A model generated the notes under the pieces. It was not told where the DNA came from. It worked only from the letters and a program-made list of their open reading frames with translations, and made no database searches. A program made the position numbers and the translations under genes. A stretch of 64,000 nt of DNA from Cryphonectria parasitica EP155 (taxonomy: Eukaryota > Ascomycota > Sordariomycetes > Diaporthales > Cryphonectriaceae), in contig NW_024468912.1 in assembly GCF_011745365.1 (NCBI RefSeq), forward strand, positions 1,426,001 to 1,490,000, written 5' to 3'. This document shows, in pieces, positions 12,128 through 23,664 of the stretch. The first letter of the stretch is position 1; each line of letters begins with the position of its first letter.

Positions 12128-13019
12128 CTATCTAGAGAGGCCTCTCAGCGATATAATCGGTCGTGGTGAGAAAATGTAGGTTTCCTGATCCGACAATTTC
12201 TTCAAGGGCACATTGCCTCGAATGAGATATTGAGATCGCATCAGGCCTACCACGAAGTCTGGTAAATTCTGCCTCCGCATCTTAGGTAGAACAGCTGCGT
12301 TAGTTGCTGTTGATATCTGCCACTTTATCCCTCTTGGCCGCTCCAAGCTGCGCTGCACCATAGTTGGCAGACTGAAGCCTTATCAATAATTCATGCATGT
12401 CAGCTTTCATGGCTTTGGTCCGGAGCCACACCATCCAATTGAGAAGGGTGGAAGGGCCACACATGCTAGCACCTGCATTCAGATGGCACATTCAACATTC
12501 AACTTCCCATCCACAGCCTTTTGATTGCCCAAATGCAACCCCAGCGTCATAGAAATCGTCGTAACTGCAGCACTAATGATTAGGAATGCATCCGTGATTC
12601 GCGGACCATGTTTCATAAGAATAAGCACATTCCTGCAGTCAGCATGATCAGCTCTTCCAGTCCAGATATAAATTCCAAGGTCCACGATGCCCGGATTGGT
12701 AGGATGGTCAGAGAACCGATCGAAATGATCACACCCTTTTGTGTGCCTCGCGTCTTTTGCTCCCTTTCCCCCGTATCATTCATTAACGCTGGGGGCTTAA
12801 AGCTGCGAGACCAAGTCTTTCCAGTTGCTCTGTTTTCCCTTCAGCAGGCCTGCTTCGATTAATGATTCCTACATTCCTTGCGCTCATTTTGCCCCTACCT
12901 TACTGCTATCTCATTCAATCCCTTCTTTTCGGTAGCACTCACAGTATCACGAATTTTTGAACCCAATCAGAAGGCAGAAAGTAGCTTTCCAAGTACATAC
13001 GTACAAGATAGATGCTACA
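12128..13019. other. Divergent intergenic region
   Basis: 892 bp lie between the ATGs of the DUF7708-type gene and the AAA+ ATPase. Short open frames on the minus strand (12300-12685) have a possible GTGCTA donor but no recognisable protein, so I leave them uncalled. The region probably holds both promoters. Confidence 0.5.
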
Positions 13020-16000
13020 ATGGAGGACAGCACTGCCCCGCAGCAATCCAACCAGAGCAGTGGCACGGATTTGGATACCAATGTCGAAAACGTTTATATG
13101 GCTCACAATGCTAAAAACAACACAACGGAAGTGTCTGTTGACAGCGCGGATGCTGCTAACTCAACCGGCCCCGCTGTCGACAGCACGGAAACCATCTCGC
13201 ACGCCTCAAAAGCAGGACCAGTCGAAACAATCGCAGTTCCTCGAAATGAATTCGAAGACCTCATTTCCAAAATCGGGGGGTTGGAGCTTAAACTGGAGCG
13301 GGTCGATAAGGTGGTCGAGGACGAGATAGTAATGCCGCTGAAGACATCTTATTATTCCTTGGCCGATGAAGAGTTCAACATGGAGGATCTCGCAGCTTTC
13401 AATCTCGAAGATATGTTTATACCCTCTCAGAATGACCTTTATAAGCTGGCGAGAACCCATCAGGATGCTGCGACGGAAATGCTCTGGTTGTTTCGGTCTA
13501 TAAGGGAAGTATCTGTGAAAAATCTGCGACGAAAAGTTCGGACGAGAAAGGAGCAACGCCGTCGAGAAGACCAGCAGGAGGAGGAGACCCCGAAATCGGA
13601 CGAGGAGCCGCTAATCGCTCGGGCTACAAGTATGCTTGCAGATGGTCTTCCTGCGACGGCCATGCGGGTCCCATGGGAGGAATTCCGAATCCAGTTTCTG
13701 GAAACCTGGAAGGGAGACGTAATCCTCAACCCGATTTACCTTCTCATTGGTGAGCCTGAGATGACATTATTTGATTTCTTCAGCAACAAGAGAGCACGGC
13801 GCTCGTTATCTCCAAAAGCCGCTGAACGCTCGTTACCCTCGAATGATGTTGACACCAGAGACACGCCGCTTCCCGAGCGGATTTGCATCCATTCCAATGA
13901 TATAGTCGATACTCTGCTTGAAATATGCGAGGGCAGCGTATTGGTGCCACCGTCCGATGCCATACCGGTGCGGCGAAACATAACGATCCTGCGACCATTC
14001 AAGTTGTTAGTCTATCACGAAAATCGAATTCGTGATTTTGCGGAAAGACTCGAGGATAAATTTGCACATCTTCTCAAAGCAGGCTCCAATGTTGCTCATG
14101 GCACCACTGATAACTCTGGGGAGACGGCGAGAGACCACATTGATATCGGGGCTGGCACTTCCAAAGCAGAAGCGAAGGATGACCGGTCATCCGAAGATAA
14201 CAACTCACTGGAACGATTCCTTGAAGGACGCTCACCCATCGCGCTTCTCCATATTCGTTGCCTACTCAACTTCATGGACAAGGAAATAAACGCCAGAAAG
14301 AAGCACCTCAGGAGCTCGTCATGCGAAAAGATTACTTTCAGCGACGTGTGGCATCTCTTCCAGCCAGGCGAAGAAGTCATTGATCAGGGGCATAAACAAG
14401 TCTACCGGGTTTTGCATGTGCAGATACCCATGCACAGAGCCAGTTCTCCATTATCGCGCTACTTCCGGTCCGAGAGAGGGAATTATGAGAAGCCTGCCAC
14501 TGTCGAATGCATCTATATCGACTTTGATGGCGAGAGACTTGGTCCTGTGACTAAGACTTTTGAGATCCCTAGATTCGATCAAGAGAAGCCAATCCGATCC
14601 TTGCCTATCTATCCTTTTGCCAGAGATCTTGAACACGGCTTTCGAGATAGCCTGGTTGAGAGGGGCAAGAAACTTTGGGAAGTGATACAGGTCAGGCCCA
14701 TGCATTACAGAGGTCGCACTATCGACACAAGGGAGGAGATAGACAGTCAGGTCATGGTCGACTTCAGTGAAGTGTTAGGCCATGCAGAAGACTATGGCAA
14801 GAGTTGGAAACCCAAAGTCGAATTCATAACTAGGTCCTCCGAGGATCCAGAGACAGACGCCAGCGAACGGCTTTGCGCTAGTGATTGCTGCGAGGCACAA
14901 GGAATCATCGCAGACCGTTCCATCGATAGAAAGAAGACCAATAACTTCATCGACAGCCTAATCCCTACAACACTAGCGGAACGGCCGTCGCTCATCATAT
15001 ACCCACAGACCTTGCAAGAGATGTTAGACGTCAAGAGCACGCCGACTGAAGATGAGCTCGTTCTCATGAGCTACAGGGTCTTTGGATTCATTTTAAGAAG
15101 CAGAAAATGGGGTGGGTAAACTATCATATTCTATACACTTCCTTGCTACACTCGGGTGCACGAACTCGAGATCGGAAGCTCCAGAGCTAATAAAAGTGTG
15201 CTTCAACAGCGGAGCTCGACTTGACACATCTCGAGTACGATAACGAGGATAACAGGAACAGCGTTCTGAATGCTTTCGATAGCCTCATCCTTCCCGATGG
15301 CCACAAAGACATGGTCCAGTCTCTAGTGACGCAGCATTTCCGTGACAAAAGGGTCAGAGAAAAACACGCCGACAACAAGACGTATACCGACATGAGAACC
15401 GACCTTATCCGAGGAAAAGGTGTGTAAATACTTCGCATTTGATATACATCCGTGTATCACAAGACTAAGCACAGGTTTCGTACAGGACAGGGACTGGTTA
15501 TGCTTCTTCACGGAGCACCCGGCGTCGGGAAGACGACTACGGCAGGTGCGTCAACCCTGGCTCGACTTAAGAGGTGACCCCGATCCGAATGATACTACGG
15601 ATGGCTGACTTAATGTCTGTTTATAGAGGGCATAGCAGAGACATTCCAAAAGCCCCTGTTCCAAATCACATGTGGTCAGAACATCCAATTCGGAACATGA
15701 GGAAGTGTCCGTCTTTGGCATACTAACATACAGCACACAGGCGATCTCGGAACAACAGCCGCAGAAGTCCAGGTGGAGTTAGAAAAGAACTTCACGCTGG
15801 CGAGTCGATGGGACTGTATCCTTCTGCTGGACGAAGCCGAAGTCTTTCTTGCGTCTAGGGAAAGAAAGGACCTTCAGAGAAACGCCCTCGTCGCGGGTAA
15901 TGTTCTTGTTCGTCCTTTAAACTCAACCAGCCACTGATAGGAGCGATTGCAGTCTTCCTCCGCGTGCTCGAATACTACACCGGCATCCTCTTCCTGACAA

Positions 16001-16383
16001 CCAACCGCGTCGGTGACTTCGACGAAGCCTTTGCCTCTCGAATCCAGATGAGCCTGCATTACCCCAAGCTCAACCGTGACAAGACGGAGAGGATCTTCCA
16101 GATCAACATCAAGCTCATCGAACGCAAATTCCGAGAGCAGAAGCGCAACATAATGCTGGACTGGGACGCTATTCGTGCTTTCGCTCTGCAGCACTTCGAT
16201 GCCAACGATAGCATTGACAAGCAGGGTCTACGATGGAACGGGCGGCAGATCCGCAATGCGTGCCAGACAGCACTGGCAATGGCAGAATTCGAGGCGCTCG
16301 AAGGCGACATGTCCGCCGAGAAGGAGCCCAGCTCACACGTGCATCTGAAACTGAAGCATTTCCTCACCGTAGAGAAGGCTTGA
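13020..16383 (+). CDS. AAA+ ATPase with DUF7025 domain
   Basis: Six exons: 13020-15111, 15210-15419, 15486-15545, 15627-15674, 15741-15896 and 15953-16383 (998 aa to the first TGA). All introns are GT-AG and keep frame; one has a TACTAAC branch site at 15721. The N-terminal 120 residues are low-complexity. The middle carries the DUF7025-type block (DVWHLFQPGEEVIDQG onward, then VECIYIDFDGERLGP). The AAA+ core has Walker A GAPGVGKTT (about 777-785), Walker B ILLLDEAE (D834, E835), sensor-like TTNR and a following FASRI arginine. Fungal members are uncharacterised P-loop ATPases. The start at 13020 (ACAATGG) was preferred to the in-frame ATG at 12957. An in-frame TGA at 16381 precedes 54 further sense codons resembling the family tail. 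Confidence 0.88.
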
Positions 16384-16548
16384 AACGATTTCACCATCTA
16401 TCTTGGCGACATCTACGGAATGGACTTGGACGAGCGTGCGGCCGAGGCCCACATGCGCGCTGACGAGGCTGCTGGTGACAAGACCAGAGGGAAGAGACGG
16501 CAGTTCGGGCAGAAGAGCGGTGCAGCATCAGGACACAGGGGGGGCTAG
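16384..16548 (+). other. In-frame C-terminal tail of the AAA+ ATPase, beyond a TGA
   Basis: After TGA (16381-16383) the same frame stays open for 54 codons to TAG at 16546. It starts NDFTIYLGDIYGMDLDERAA and continues through EAHMRADEA to a basic end. This resembles the end of other fungal ATPases of this type, which usually run on after the last AAA helix with a short YL..IFGMD-like segment (from memory of the family). It is not a separate gene. Either the stop is a recent mutation, a sequencing error, or it is read through. Confidence 0.6.
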
Positions 16549-17599
16549 TCCGTATAACTCTAGAATGAACACGTTGCGTGAATGTCCAGCCATGGCTAAT
16601 GACTCTGTAAGATCATCAAAAGGCTTACTATGATTCACTTTCTTAGTCTGGGGAGCTGGATAGGTGAGGTCATGTGTCATGAAGAATTTCTGCTACACTT
16701 CTGAATGGATTTTACCCGTTTCTCACAAGTAAGCAAAGAGTAAGAGGGAAGAAGGAGGCGCAATTGCACTCTGCACCAAAAGAGAAACCCCTAGATCGAC
16801 AGGCTTTCTGGCTCGGCTTACAACATGAGCAACCAATTCTGACGATTCCGCTCAGATGGGTGGATACTCGCCGCTGGAAGCCTTGCAAGCAAGTAAGAAG
16901 CTACTGAGACTCGACAAAAGTAGCACCGACGGTGAACATAATACGGAGCCCAAAGGCGACCGGAACCCAGAATAACGGCCTGCGCAGAGCCATGCTGGGT
17001 TGCCCCAAGTGCTGTATCTCTTGCTGGTAGGTTGATTAACTGTTTTGTTTGCAATGCTTATGGAAAGTAATATCCAAGGCCACTGTTGCAATTATTAATA
17101 GGGGTTGGAGGTTGGTTGAGTCGTTGGAATTCGAGATCAACCGTTGTCAAGAGTCAGGACAGGACCGTTTGAATTGTTTTCAATACAGGGTTACGGTACG
17201 TACCTCAGCGTGCTCAGTGCATCCAATGGCTGTACTAAGTGCCAATTTATTTATATCCATTTTGCTGATCTCGCCACTAACCTAATCAAGTTAGAGCTCT
17301 CGATTTCATACCGAGGCACTGGAAGCCCGGATTCTTCTTTGACAACTGTTCGGGTTTTAAACGTCTTGCGTGTTGTTCACATGCAAGTTGGCCAACTCCT
17401 GCCTGTCTTACCTGCTCAGGCATACAGTCGTGTCTCTTTTTCTTTTTCTCGTTGTTTCTTGTTCTCAACCCCAAGAAAGTGTAGGCACAGTCCTGCAAGA
17501 AGCAAGCAGCACTTTGGAATCACTGCTGGTGTCCCCCCCCCCCCCCGCCCCGGTCCAAAAGGAAAGAAGAAGAAGAAGAAGAAGAAGCAGAGAACAAAG
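16549..17599. other. Intergenic region / citrate synthase leader
   Basis: About 1 kb upstream of the citrate synthase. Its last 219 nt (from an ATG at 17381) are open and in frame with the enzyme. A C homopolymer lies at 17533-17546 and a GAA run at 17565-17588, just before the assigned ATG. No other gene is seen. Confidence 0.5.
17565..17588. repeat. (GAA)8 run in citrate synthase leader
   Basis: Eight GAA/AAG units ending 12 nt before the ATG at 17600. Read in the enzyme's frame they give a lysine run. Confidence 0.85.
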
Positions 17600-19102
17600 A
17601 TGGTCACAGTCAAGAAAGCGACTCGTCCATCACTGACGGTGGTGGACAACCGTACTGGTCAGACATATGAAGTGCCCATCAAGAACAACTCGATTTTGGC
17701 CACGGATTTCAAGAAGATCAAGGCGCAACCGGGCGGCGACAGGCCAGAAGATGAGACGGAGCAGGGCCTGCGCGTGTACGACCCAGCGTACATGAACACG
17801 GCCGTCGTGCAGAGCAAGATCACCTACATCAACGGGCAAGAAGGCATCCTCAGGTACCGCGGATACCCAATTCAGCAGCTGGTGGACAAGAGCGACTTTC
17901 TTGAAACGGCCTTTTTACTCATGTACGGCGAACTGCCTACGAAGCCGCAGTACCAGCAGTGGTCCGAGGAGGTCATGCATCACACCTACGTCCACACCGA
18001 CATTGAGAACATGTTCAAGAGCTTCCGCTACGACTCGCACCCAATGTCCATGTTGACATCTGCCTTTGCCACGCTGGGCGCTTTTGCCCCAGAGGCCAAC
18101 CCTTCCCTGGCCGGCCAGAAGCTCTACACGGCCGCCGCCTCGGGAAACCTTCAGGCCCTCGAGGTGCTGGACAAGCAAATCTTGAGGATCATCGGCAAGG
18201 CCCCTACCCTGGCTGCTGCCTCGTATCGGATGCGACAGGGACGGCCCTTCAACCGCCCTGCCCAGGGCCTTTCTTACACAGGAAACTTCCTGTACCTCCT
18301 CGACAACCTCTCAGGCTACGAGTACAGGCCTCATCCCGTGCTCGAGAGGGCTCTCGACGCGCTGTTCATCATTCACGCCGACCACGAGGTCAACTGCTCG
18401 ACGGCGACCGTCCTGCAGGTCGGCAGTTCCCTCGTTGACCCATACTCCGTCGTCGCCGCCGCCTGTGCCGCCCTATACGGCCCCTCGCATGGCGGCGCCT
18501 CTGAGAGCGCCATCCGCATGCTGATCGAGATCGGCTCGCCCGAGAACGTGCCCGCCTTCATGGAGAAAGTCGAGAAGAGGGAGCGTGTGCTCGTCGGCTT
18601 CGGCCACCGCGTCTACAAGAACGTCGACCCGCGCTCCACCGCCATCCGGAAGCTGGCTGAGGAGGTCTTCAAGGTCACAGGGCGGAACCAGCTCCTCGAC
18701 ACCGCGCTGGCCCTGGCCGACTATGCCCGCAAGAGCGAGTTCATGCGCAGCCGGAACCTCTACCCCAACGTCGACTTCTATTCCGGCCTGATCTACCAGG
18801 CTATGGGCTTCCCACTCGACTTCTACCCTGTCCTCTTTGCCGTGCCGAGGTGTGTCGGGTGGCTAGCCCACTGGAGGCAGCAGATGCTGCAACCCGGTGG
18901 CGTCAAGATCTGGCGGCCTAGACAGGTTTACGTGGGCGAGGGCGAGAGGGACTATGTGGAGGCTGACAATCGGTCTGAGAAAGCTGGCGCCACTGTGTTT
19001 GATGCTCCTGTCAAGGTTGAGCATGGAGGTGACAACAAGAGGAACATGTTGGCTTCTTACAAAGATGAGACAGGTCGAGTGTGGAACAAGAGCAAGTTGT
19101 GA
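17600..19102 (+). CDS. Citrate synthase with peroxisomal targeting signal
   Basis: Condenses acetyl-CoA with oxaloacetate to citrate, or is a close paralogue with another acyl-CoA. A single exon of 500 aa. The family's functional residues are present: H262 in ADHEVNCST (oxaloacetate side), H297 in GPSHGGASES, H336 in GFGHRVYKNVDPRS and D392 in YPNVDFYSG, the last three equivalent to the catalytic His/His/Asp of pig citrate synthase. The N-terminus (LTVVDNRTGQTYEVPI, then ITYINGQEGILRYRGYPI) resembles bacterial-type II enzymes rather than the mitochondrial one. The protein ends SKL, a textbook PTS1, so peroxisomal location is expected and a glyoxylate-cycle role is likely. The ATG at 17600 follows a GAA run; an upstream in-frame ATG at 17381 would add 73 residues. 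Confidence 0.93.
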   Translation: MVTVKKATRPSLTVVDNRTGQTYEVPIKNNSILATDFKKIKAQPGGDRPEDETEQGLRVYDPAYMNTAVVQSKITYINGQEGILRYRGYPIQQLVDKSDFLETAFLLMYGELPTKPQYQQWSEEVMHHTYVHTDIENMFKSFRYDSHPMSMLTSAFATLGAFAPEANPSLAGQKLYTAAASGNLQALEVLDKQILRIIGKAPTLAAASYRMRQGRPFNRPAQGLSYTGNFLYLLDNLSGYEYRPHPVLERALDALFIIHADHEVNCSTATVLQVGSSLVDPYSVVAAACAALYGPSHGGASESAIRMLIEIGSPENVPAFMEKVEKRERVLVGFGHRVYKNVDPRSTAIRKLAEEVFKVTGRNQLLDTALALADYARKSEFMRSRNLYPNVDFYSGLIYQAMGFPLDFYPVLFAVPRCVGWLAHWRQQMLQPGGVKIWRPRQVYVGEGERDYVEADNRSEKAGATVFDAPVKVEHGGDNKRNMLASYKDETGRVWNKSKL

Positions 19103-19635
19103 TCCCCCACACAATCTCGGATCACCAGAAAATCATCTGAGAAGGAACCTGAGCACAATTGGGGAAAGGGTCTGGAGTCATGGTATGTATAGTATTGTTA
19201 TACTTCTTTCGTAGGGATAGCGGCATTGTCATCACCACTTAATTTCTTGTTGTCGTCAGCCCACCTTCATCTTGGTACATGATTATACATCCTTTTGGAT
19301 CTCTGGTTCTAGTGTATAATACGATCCTAAGTATTAAAAATATCTATCCTATGTTCCATATCAAGGTCAACTCCTCGCCTTGACAGTTCTTGGTCTATAT
19401 GCTATACCTAACTCCATAATTTCAACGTATTCTGAGGTCCACCAGCTCATCATAAATCCTGAGATGATGGGGCTGTATCCATATTCCGTATTCAGTCTAT
19501 CACTTCAGCTCAATGAGCAAGTGCCGCTCGAGCAGACCATATCACCAGAGCAATCGTCACTGGTGGAACATGAGGCACCTATCATTATGAATAATTAGCA
19601 CCTTGCTGGAATTGGGTGCTCAAGGCGAAATAGTA
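19103..19635. other. Intergenic region between convergent genes
   Basis: 533 bp between the 3' ends of citrate synthase and chitosanase. AT-rich; probably 3' untranslated sequence. No gene seen. Confidence 0.5.
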
Positions 19636-20751
19636 TCAACCTGGATATGGATTACCTGCACAGTGCCCTGACCAGCTGCAACCGTCGCCGCCGCTGCTGG
19701 GATTCGATTTTACAGAAGCAGAAGGACGAGACGAGACTGCATCCGAGGTCACGTCAATTCCAGCTGCCAACGCTGGCGCTAAAGACGATGTTGACGTTGA
19801 GTTGGTAGTGACACTGGAGCCCGAAGAGCCAATACGCTCCAATAGTTTGGTACCGAGTGTTTCCAGGCTGCTTTCGAAGTCGTCGGCGCTCGTAGCATCC
19901 CACTTGGCCCCGCTGGCTCCGGGCACAGCATCCGTGCCGTTGAAGGCAATGTAGAGGATGTCCAAGTCAGAATGGCCGTTGTCACCCGTGATCGAGTCAC
20001 CAAAGCAGAGCGTGCCTGTGGAGATGGCGGCCTCGCCAACCATGGCCTTCGAGCCGTCGTCGTCTCCGTTGGTATCGCCCCAGATGCCAAAGATCTTCAG
20101 TTCCATTAGCTTTTACTGCAGACAAATGTCCTGTTCCAGGGGATGATTTTTCTCTTTACGAACCACCTGTTTATTGCAAACGACAGCCATCAGGCTCAGA
20201 GGCTCAATTCCGTACTTTGTGGGATCAAAGGTCTTGTAGCCAGCGGTATTGCCGTCGTTGGAGTTTCCAAACACAACATAGGTATGAATGTACGGGTTGA
20301 GATTCGAGATTCCTTTTCCGTAGCTCTTGACAGTATCTTCATAAGATGTGTCACTCTGTGTGTCGCTAGATTTGCCACATCGACCGTCATTCGCACTGCT
20401 TGAAGGCTCGTCCTGGTTGCCATCACAATCAATGTCCATGTCTGCGAGGGCCCCACTACTGCCTTGGAGGTAGATTATTCCATAATCGTCTAGATGGTCC
20501 TGGCAGTATGAGAAGTCTATAGAAGATCAGTCAGATTTCGCCTTCCCCCTTTTGAGTGAGATAATGTAGGTGCAACTACCATTTGTTCCATCAGATAAGG
20601 CGTAGAAGCCAGTTGCTGCCTTGTTCTTGCACTCGCCTTGGCGGACAATGCTGTCGTAGAGATTTTGAACATTGGCCGGTATGCTGATGGCGGCAGAAGA
20701 CGAAGCAAGCAACAGCGAGCAGAGGCTGGCGATCTCGAACGAGCTACGCAT
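19636..20751 (-). CDS. GH75 endo-chitosanase, secreted
   Basis: Hydrolyses beta-1,4 bonds of chitosan outside the cell. Exons 20751-20580, 20516-20167 and 20094-19636 (326 aa); introns of 63 and 72 nt close in frame. A signal peptide (MRSSFEIASLCSLLLASSSA) precedes the mature start near IPANVQNLYDSI. Fungal GH75 signatures follow: GECKNKAATGFYALSDG, YGIIYLQG, DMDIDCDGNQ, YVVFGN and PLSLMAVVCNKQ. The IFGIWGDTNGDD...VGEA region holds the Asp and Glu known to be catalytic in the Fusarium solani enzyme (by family). After the catalytic domain a Ser/Thr-rich tail of about 80 residues ends in a Cys-containing, Gly-rich segment. An upstream ATG on the same frame would place the signal peptide internally, so 20751 is preferred. 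Confidence 0.94.
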
Positions 20752-21266
20752 TTCATCGATTCTGAAATTGTGATTCTGGTCAAGTATGCAAAGATAAAAG
20801 GGGATGCTGAGCTCGTGCTTTGGCCACATCCAGAGACTGGGAAAGTCTCTCTAATATAACGCCTAACAAATCACTCAAATGCGGATCACTGAGATGCAAA
20901 ATTGTATGCGAGCCGGAAAAACTGGCCAAGATGGCTTGACTGTAAACATGATATGTCAATGGCTCAGTAAGCCCTGAGCCCAAATCGATGTCGAAAGTGC
21001 GAAGGATTGGCAAAAAGTCCTCTTTAGCAACCATGGGGGCTAAAGGACCATGCCTTCAGACCAGAGGTGAAACAGGGCGCAGCTAACAGTCTAACATTGT
21101 CCTAATATGGGTTTCTTTTCTTGTGACAACAGTAATGTTAGGGTAAGACAAGGGCCAATTTGGCCAAAGAAATTATGGGCTTTATTACTGTGCGCCCCTG
21201 CCATTCAATTGGTAAGTAAGCTGATTCCATGTCTTGTGCACTTCTCGAGCCAGTAGACAATTTGAC
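20752..21266. other. Intergenic region
   Basis: 515 bp between the chitosanase start and the end of the membrane-protein gene; probably the chitosanase promoter. No gene seen. Confidence 0.5.
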
Positions 21267-23664
21267 TCATTGACCGGCCGGCAAAGAATCACGATCTTGT
21301 GGCGCGATGGATGGAGGCAGAGAAGAAACTGGGGAAACAATGCCGATCCTTTCTTCCTCGCTCTCCGCGGTACAGCATCTGGGACCCAGATACGTGTCTG
21401 GACTCGATGCAGCTGCAGCTGGACCTTTCGCATCAACCGGCGACTTGGCAGACTGAAGATCTTCCTTGGTTTCCACCAACGTTGCCTCGTGCATTATCGA
21501 GGCACCGGACGGTGACATGTGCAGACTGCGCGCGCACAACTTAAGATTCTCGGGATCCGTCAGGTCCAGACAACGCAGTTTTAACTTGGAATCCTTGGGG
21601 ACCGGGATCTGTTCCATGCACCCGGCCCACTCATCATCACCATCATCGTGTGCAAGGCGCTGGAGCTGCAGCGTGCCGTGCGAGTTCCACTCAGCGAAGC
21701 TGTATTGGCGGTAGCCGCGTCGCCGGTACAGAGAAGCCAGAATCGGCTCTAGCGAGAAAGAGAGTGCGATGAGGACGACGCCAAGAACATAGACGAACAT
21801 GATGCCGAAGAAACTGAAGGAGGCGTATCTCGTCGTGCGAATCTTTTGATTACGGCACATGGCTGTGGTAGCTGCGCTTGTGGGCTTTTCGGATACCAGC
21901 TCGGCCTCCTGTGCTGCGGAGCCGGACGCAGTCTCCACGATGGCCTGTTGCATGAAGGCCAGAGAGATGGCGAACCAGTTGGTTACCTCGAGCTGCCACT
22001 GGTTGTCAGGGAGCGACTCCTGGTAGCCGTCGTCCACACTCTGCGCAGCGAGGAGGGCGTTGACCTGTGCCGCCTCCAACATGCCCTGCAGCATATTGGT
22101 GAGGAGGTTTAAAGAGTTGGTGAACCACGCAAACCGATTAGCTGCGTCAGTGTCGCCGAAAACCTCAGAGGCAGCGCTCGAGACAGCGTCGTCATAGCTA
22201 GCCAGCGGTCCGCAGGCGCTAGAATCGGCGTTGCAGAACTGCCACTGGCTGGCGCAGCCCAATGGGGAGGCTGCATTGTCCAGGCGGTAGACTTGTTCGA
22301 TACCGGTCTTCCCCTGGCTGCTGATGTTGGTGAAAGGCACCGTAGATTGATACCAGGGGTCATAAATGGGTGTCCCAGCGAAGACGCCGTAGCCGGAGAG
22401 GAAGACGATGGTAAGATCTGCGTCAGTCCTAGCGAGCTGGTTGATGGGCGTGAAACCGCTGCCCGGGTCCAGGGCGGGAGTACTATTCTGTGTCCCGGAA
22501 AAGACTCCTCTGTGGTCCCCAAGTCAGTCATGATCATCAACCCCCAAGAAGGGCACCAAGACCTCACCTTATTTGATACAGAACCTCGGCTAACTGGTGG
22601 TCATTCATAGTCTTATACTGCCATTCCACATCATAGGCTTCGTACGTATAGTTGATGGGGTTACCGACAGAGCTTGGTACCAGCAGGGGTCCGTACTCGT
22701 AGGCGGTGAAGTTGCCATCAGAGAGGGTAAAGTTCTCAGTCACCAGCGGCGCGCACTCCAGCACAGAACGAATCAGAATCCTCTCGTCATGAGGTGCATT
22801 GATGCCAAAGTGCTCGTGGCTGTTGAGCAGCCCCGTGTCCAAAACAATATTGGTCGAGGCGTTCTTACATATGGAATCCTCAAAGGGGCAGTTGGCCGTA
22901 GTATTGACGTAGGCTGGCAGTGTCTGCGTCACAAAGTAGTTGCAATCGGCTAGGCCCGAGCTGTTGGACGAGTAGCATTGTTGGACATAGTTGACAGAGT
23001 CGGCGATCCATTTTGATATCAGTCTGTCGTAGGCCATGGCATCTTCCAGCGTAGAGACGTTCGGGCTGGCGATGGCGCAGTTGGTCCCACTGAGGAGAAC
23101 GTCACTGCCGACATTATTGTCGCCAATCTGGATTTGAGAAGAGTAGCCGCCTGCCAAAGTGAAGCCCACTGTGCAGATGATGGACAGCACCAGCACGGGT
23201 GCTAATCGACGTAGGCATCGTACAGCGGAGCCGCGCCATGCCCAGAACAACTGTATGAAAGAGAGCTAAATACCGCAAGACGCAACAACGTCGATCAGTC
23301 ATCACTGTTCTTCGTCCCCACTATACTCCTCTCATTGCTTTTCAGGACGTACCGTGGCATCGTCCGCGGAGGACGTATTGCGTAAGAGCACCTGGCGCTG
23401 GTGGTGAAGGGCATCACGGTCTTCGGGGGTCGAATAGTAGCGGTGGAGGAACAAGCTTGTCATACTCCAGACTCGAGCACCCACGAATACAACAAAGGAC
23501 GCCGTGAAAGCAGTCAAAAGATTGCCGTCTTTACGGCTGAGTGTCAGCGTCTGCCCTAGCACGCGACCGCGCGACCAGTCAGTCCAGAGGCCAAGATGGA
23601 CTTGATTCTGGACAGAAAGGCCTTGGTCGGCTCCTGACCATGCTGGAGTTGTTGGCCAATCCAT
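21267..23664 (-). CDS. Large integral membrane protein of unknown function
   Basis: Exons 23664-23353, 23250-22568 and 22509-21267 (745 aa); donors GTACGT and GTGAGG, introns of 102 and 58 nt. Hydrophobic segments are visible near the N-terminus (LLTAFTASFVVFVGARVW; LAPVLVLSIICTVGFTL) and near residue 560 (FFGIMFVYVLGVVLIAL). Between them lies a long loop rich in cysteines and N-glycosylation sequons (NVST, NSSG, NTTA, NFTL, NYTY), so it is very likely extracellular or lumenal. The C-terminal 150 residues are cytosolic-type and low in structure. Many filamentous ascomycetes carry such proteins, sometimes mislabelled as cytochrome P450; I see no haem motif here. Function unknown. Confidence 0.82.
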
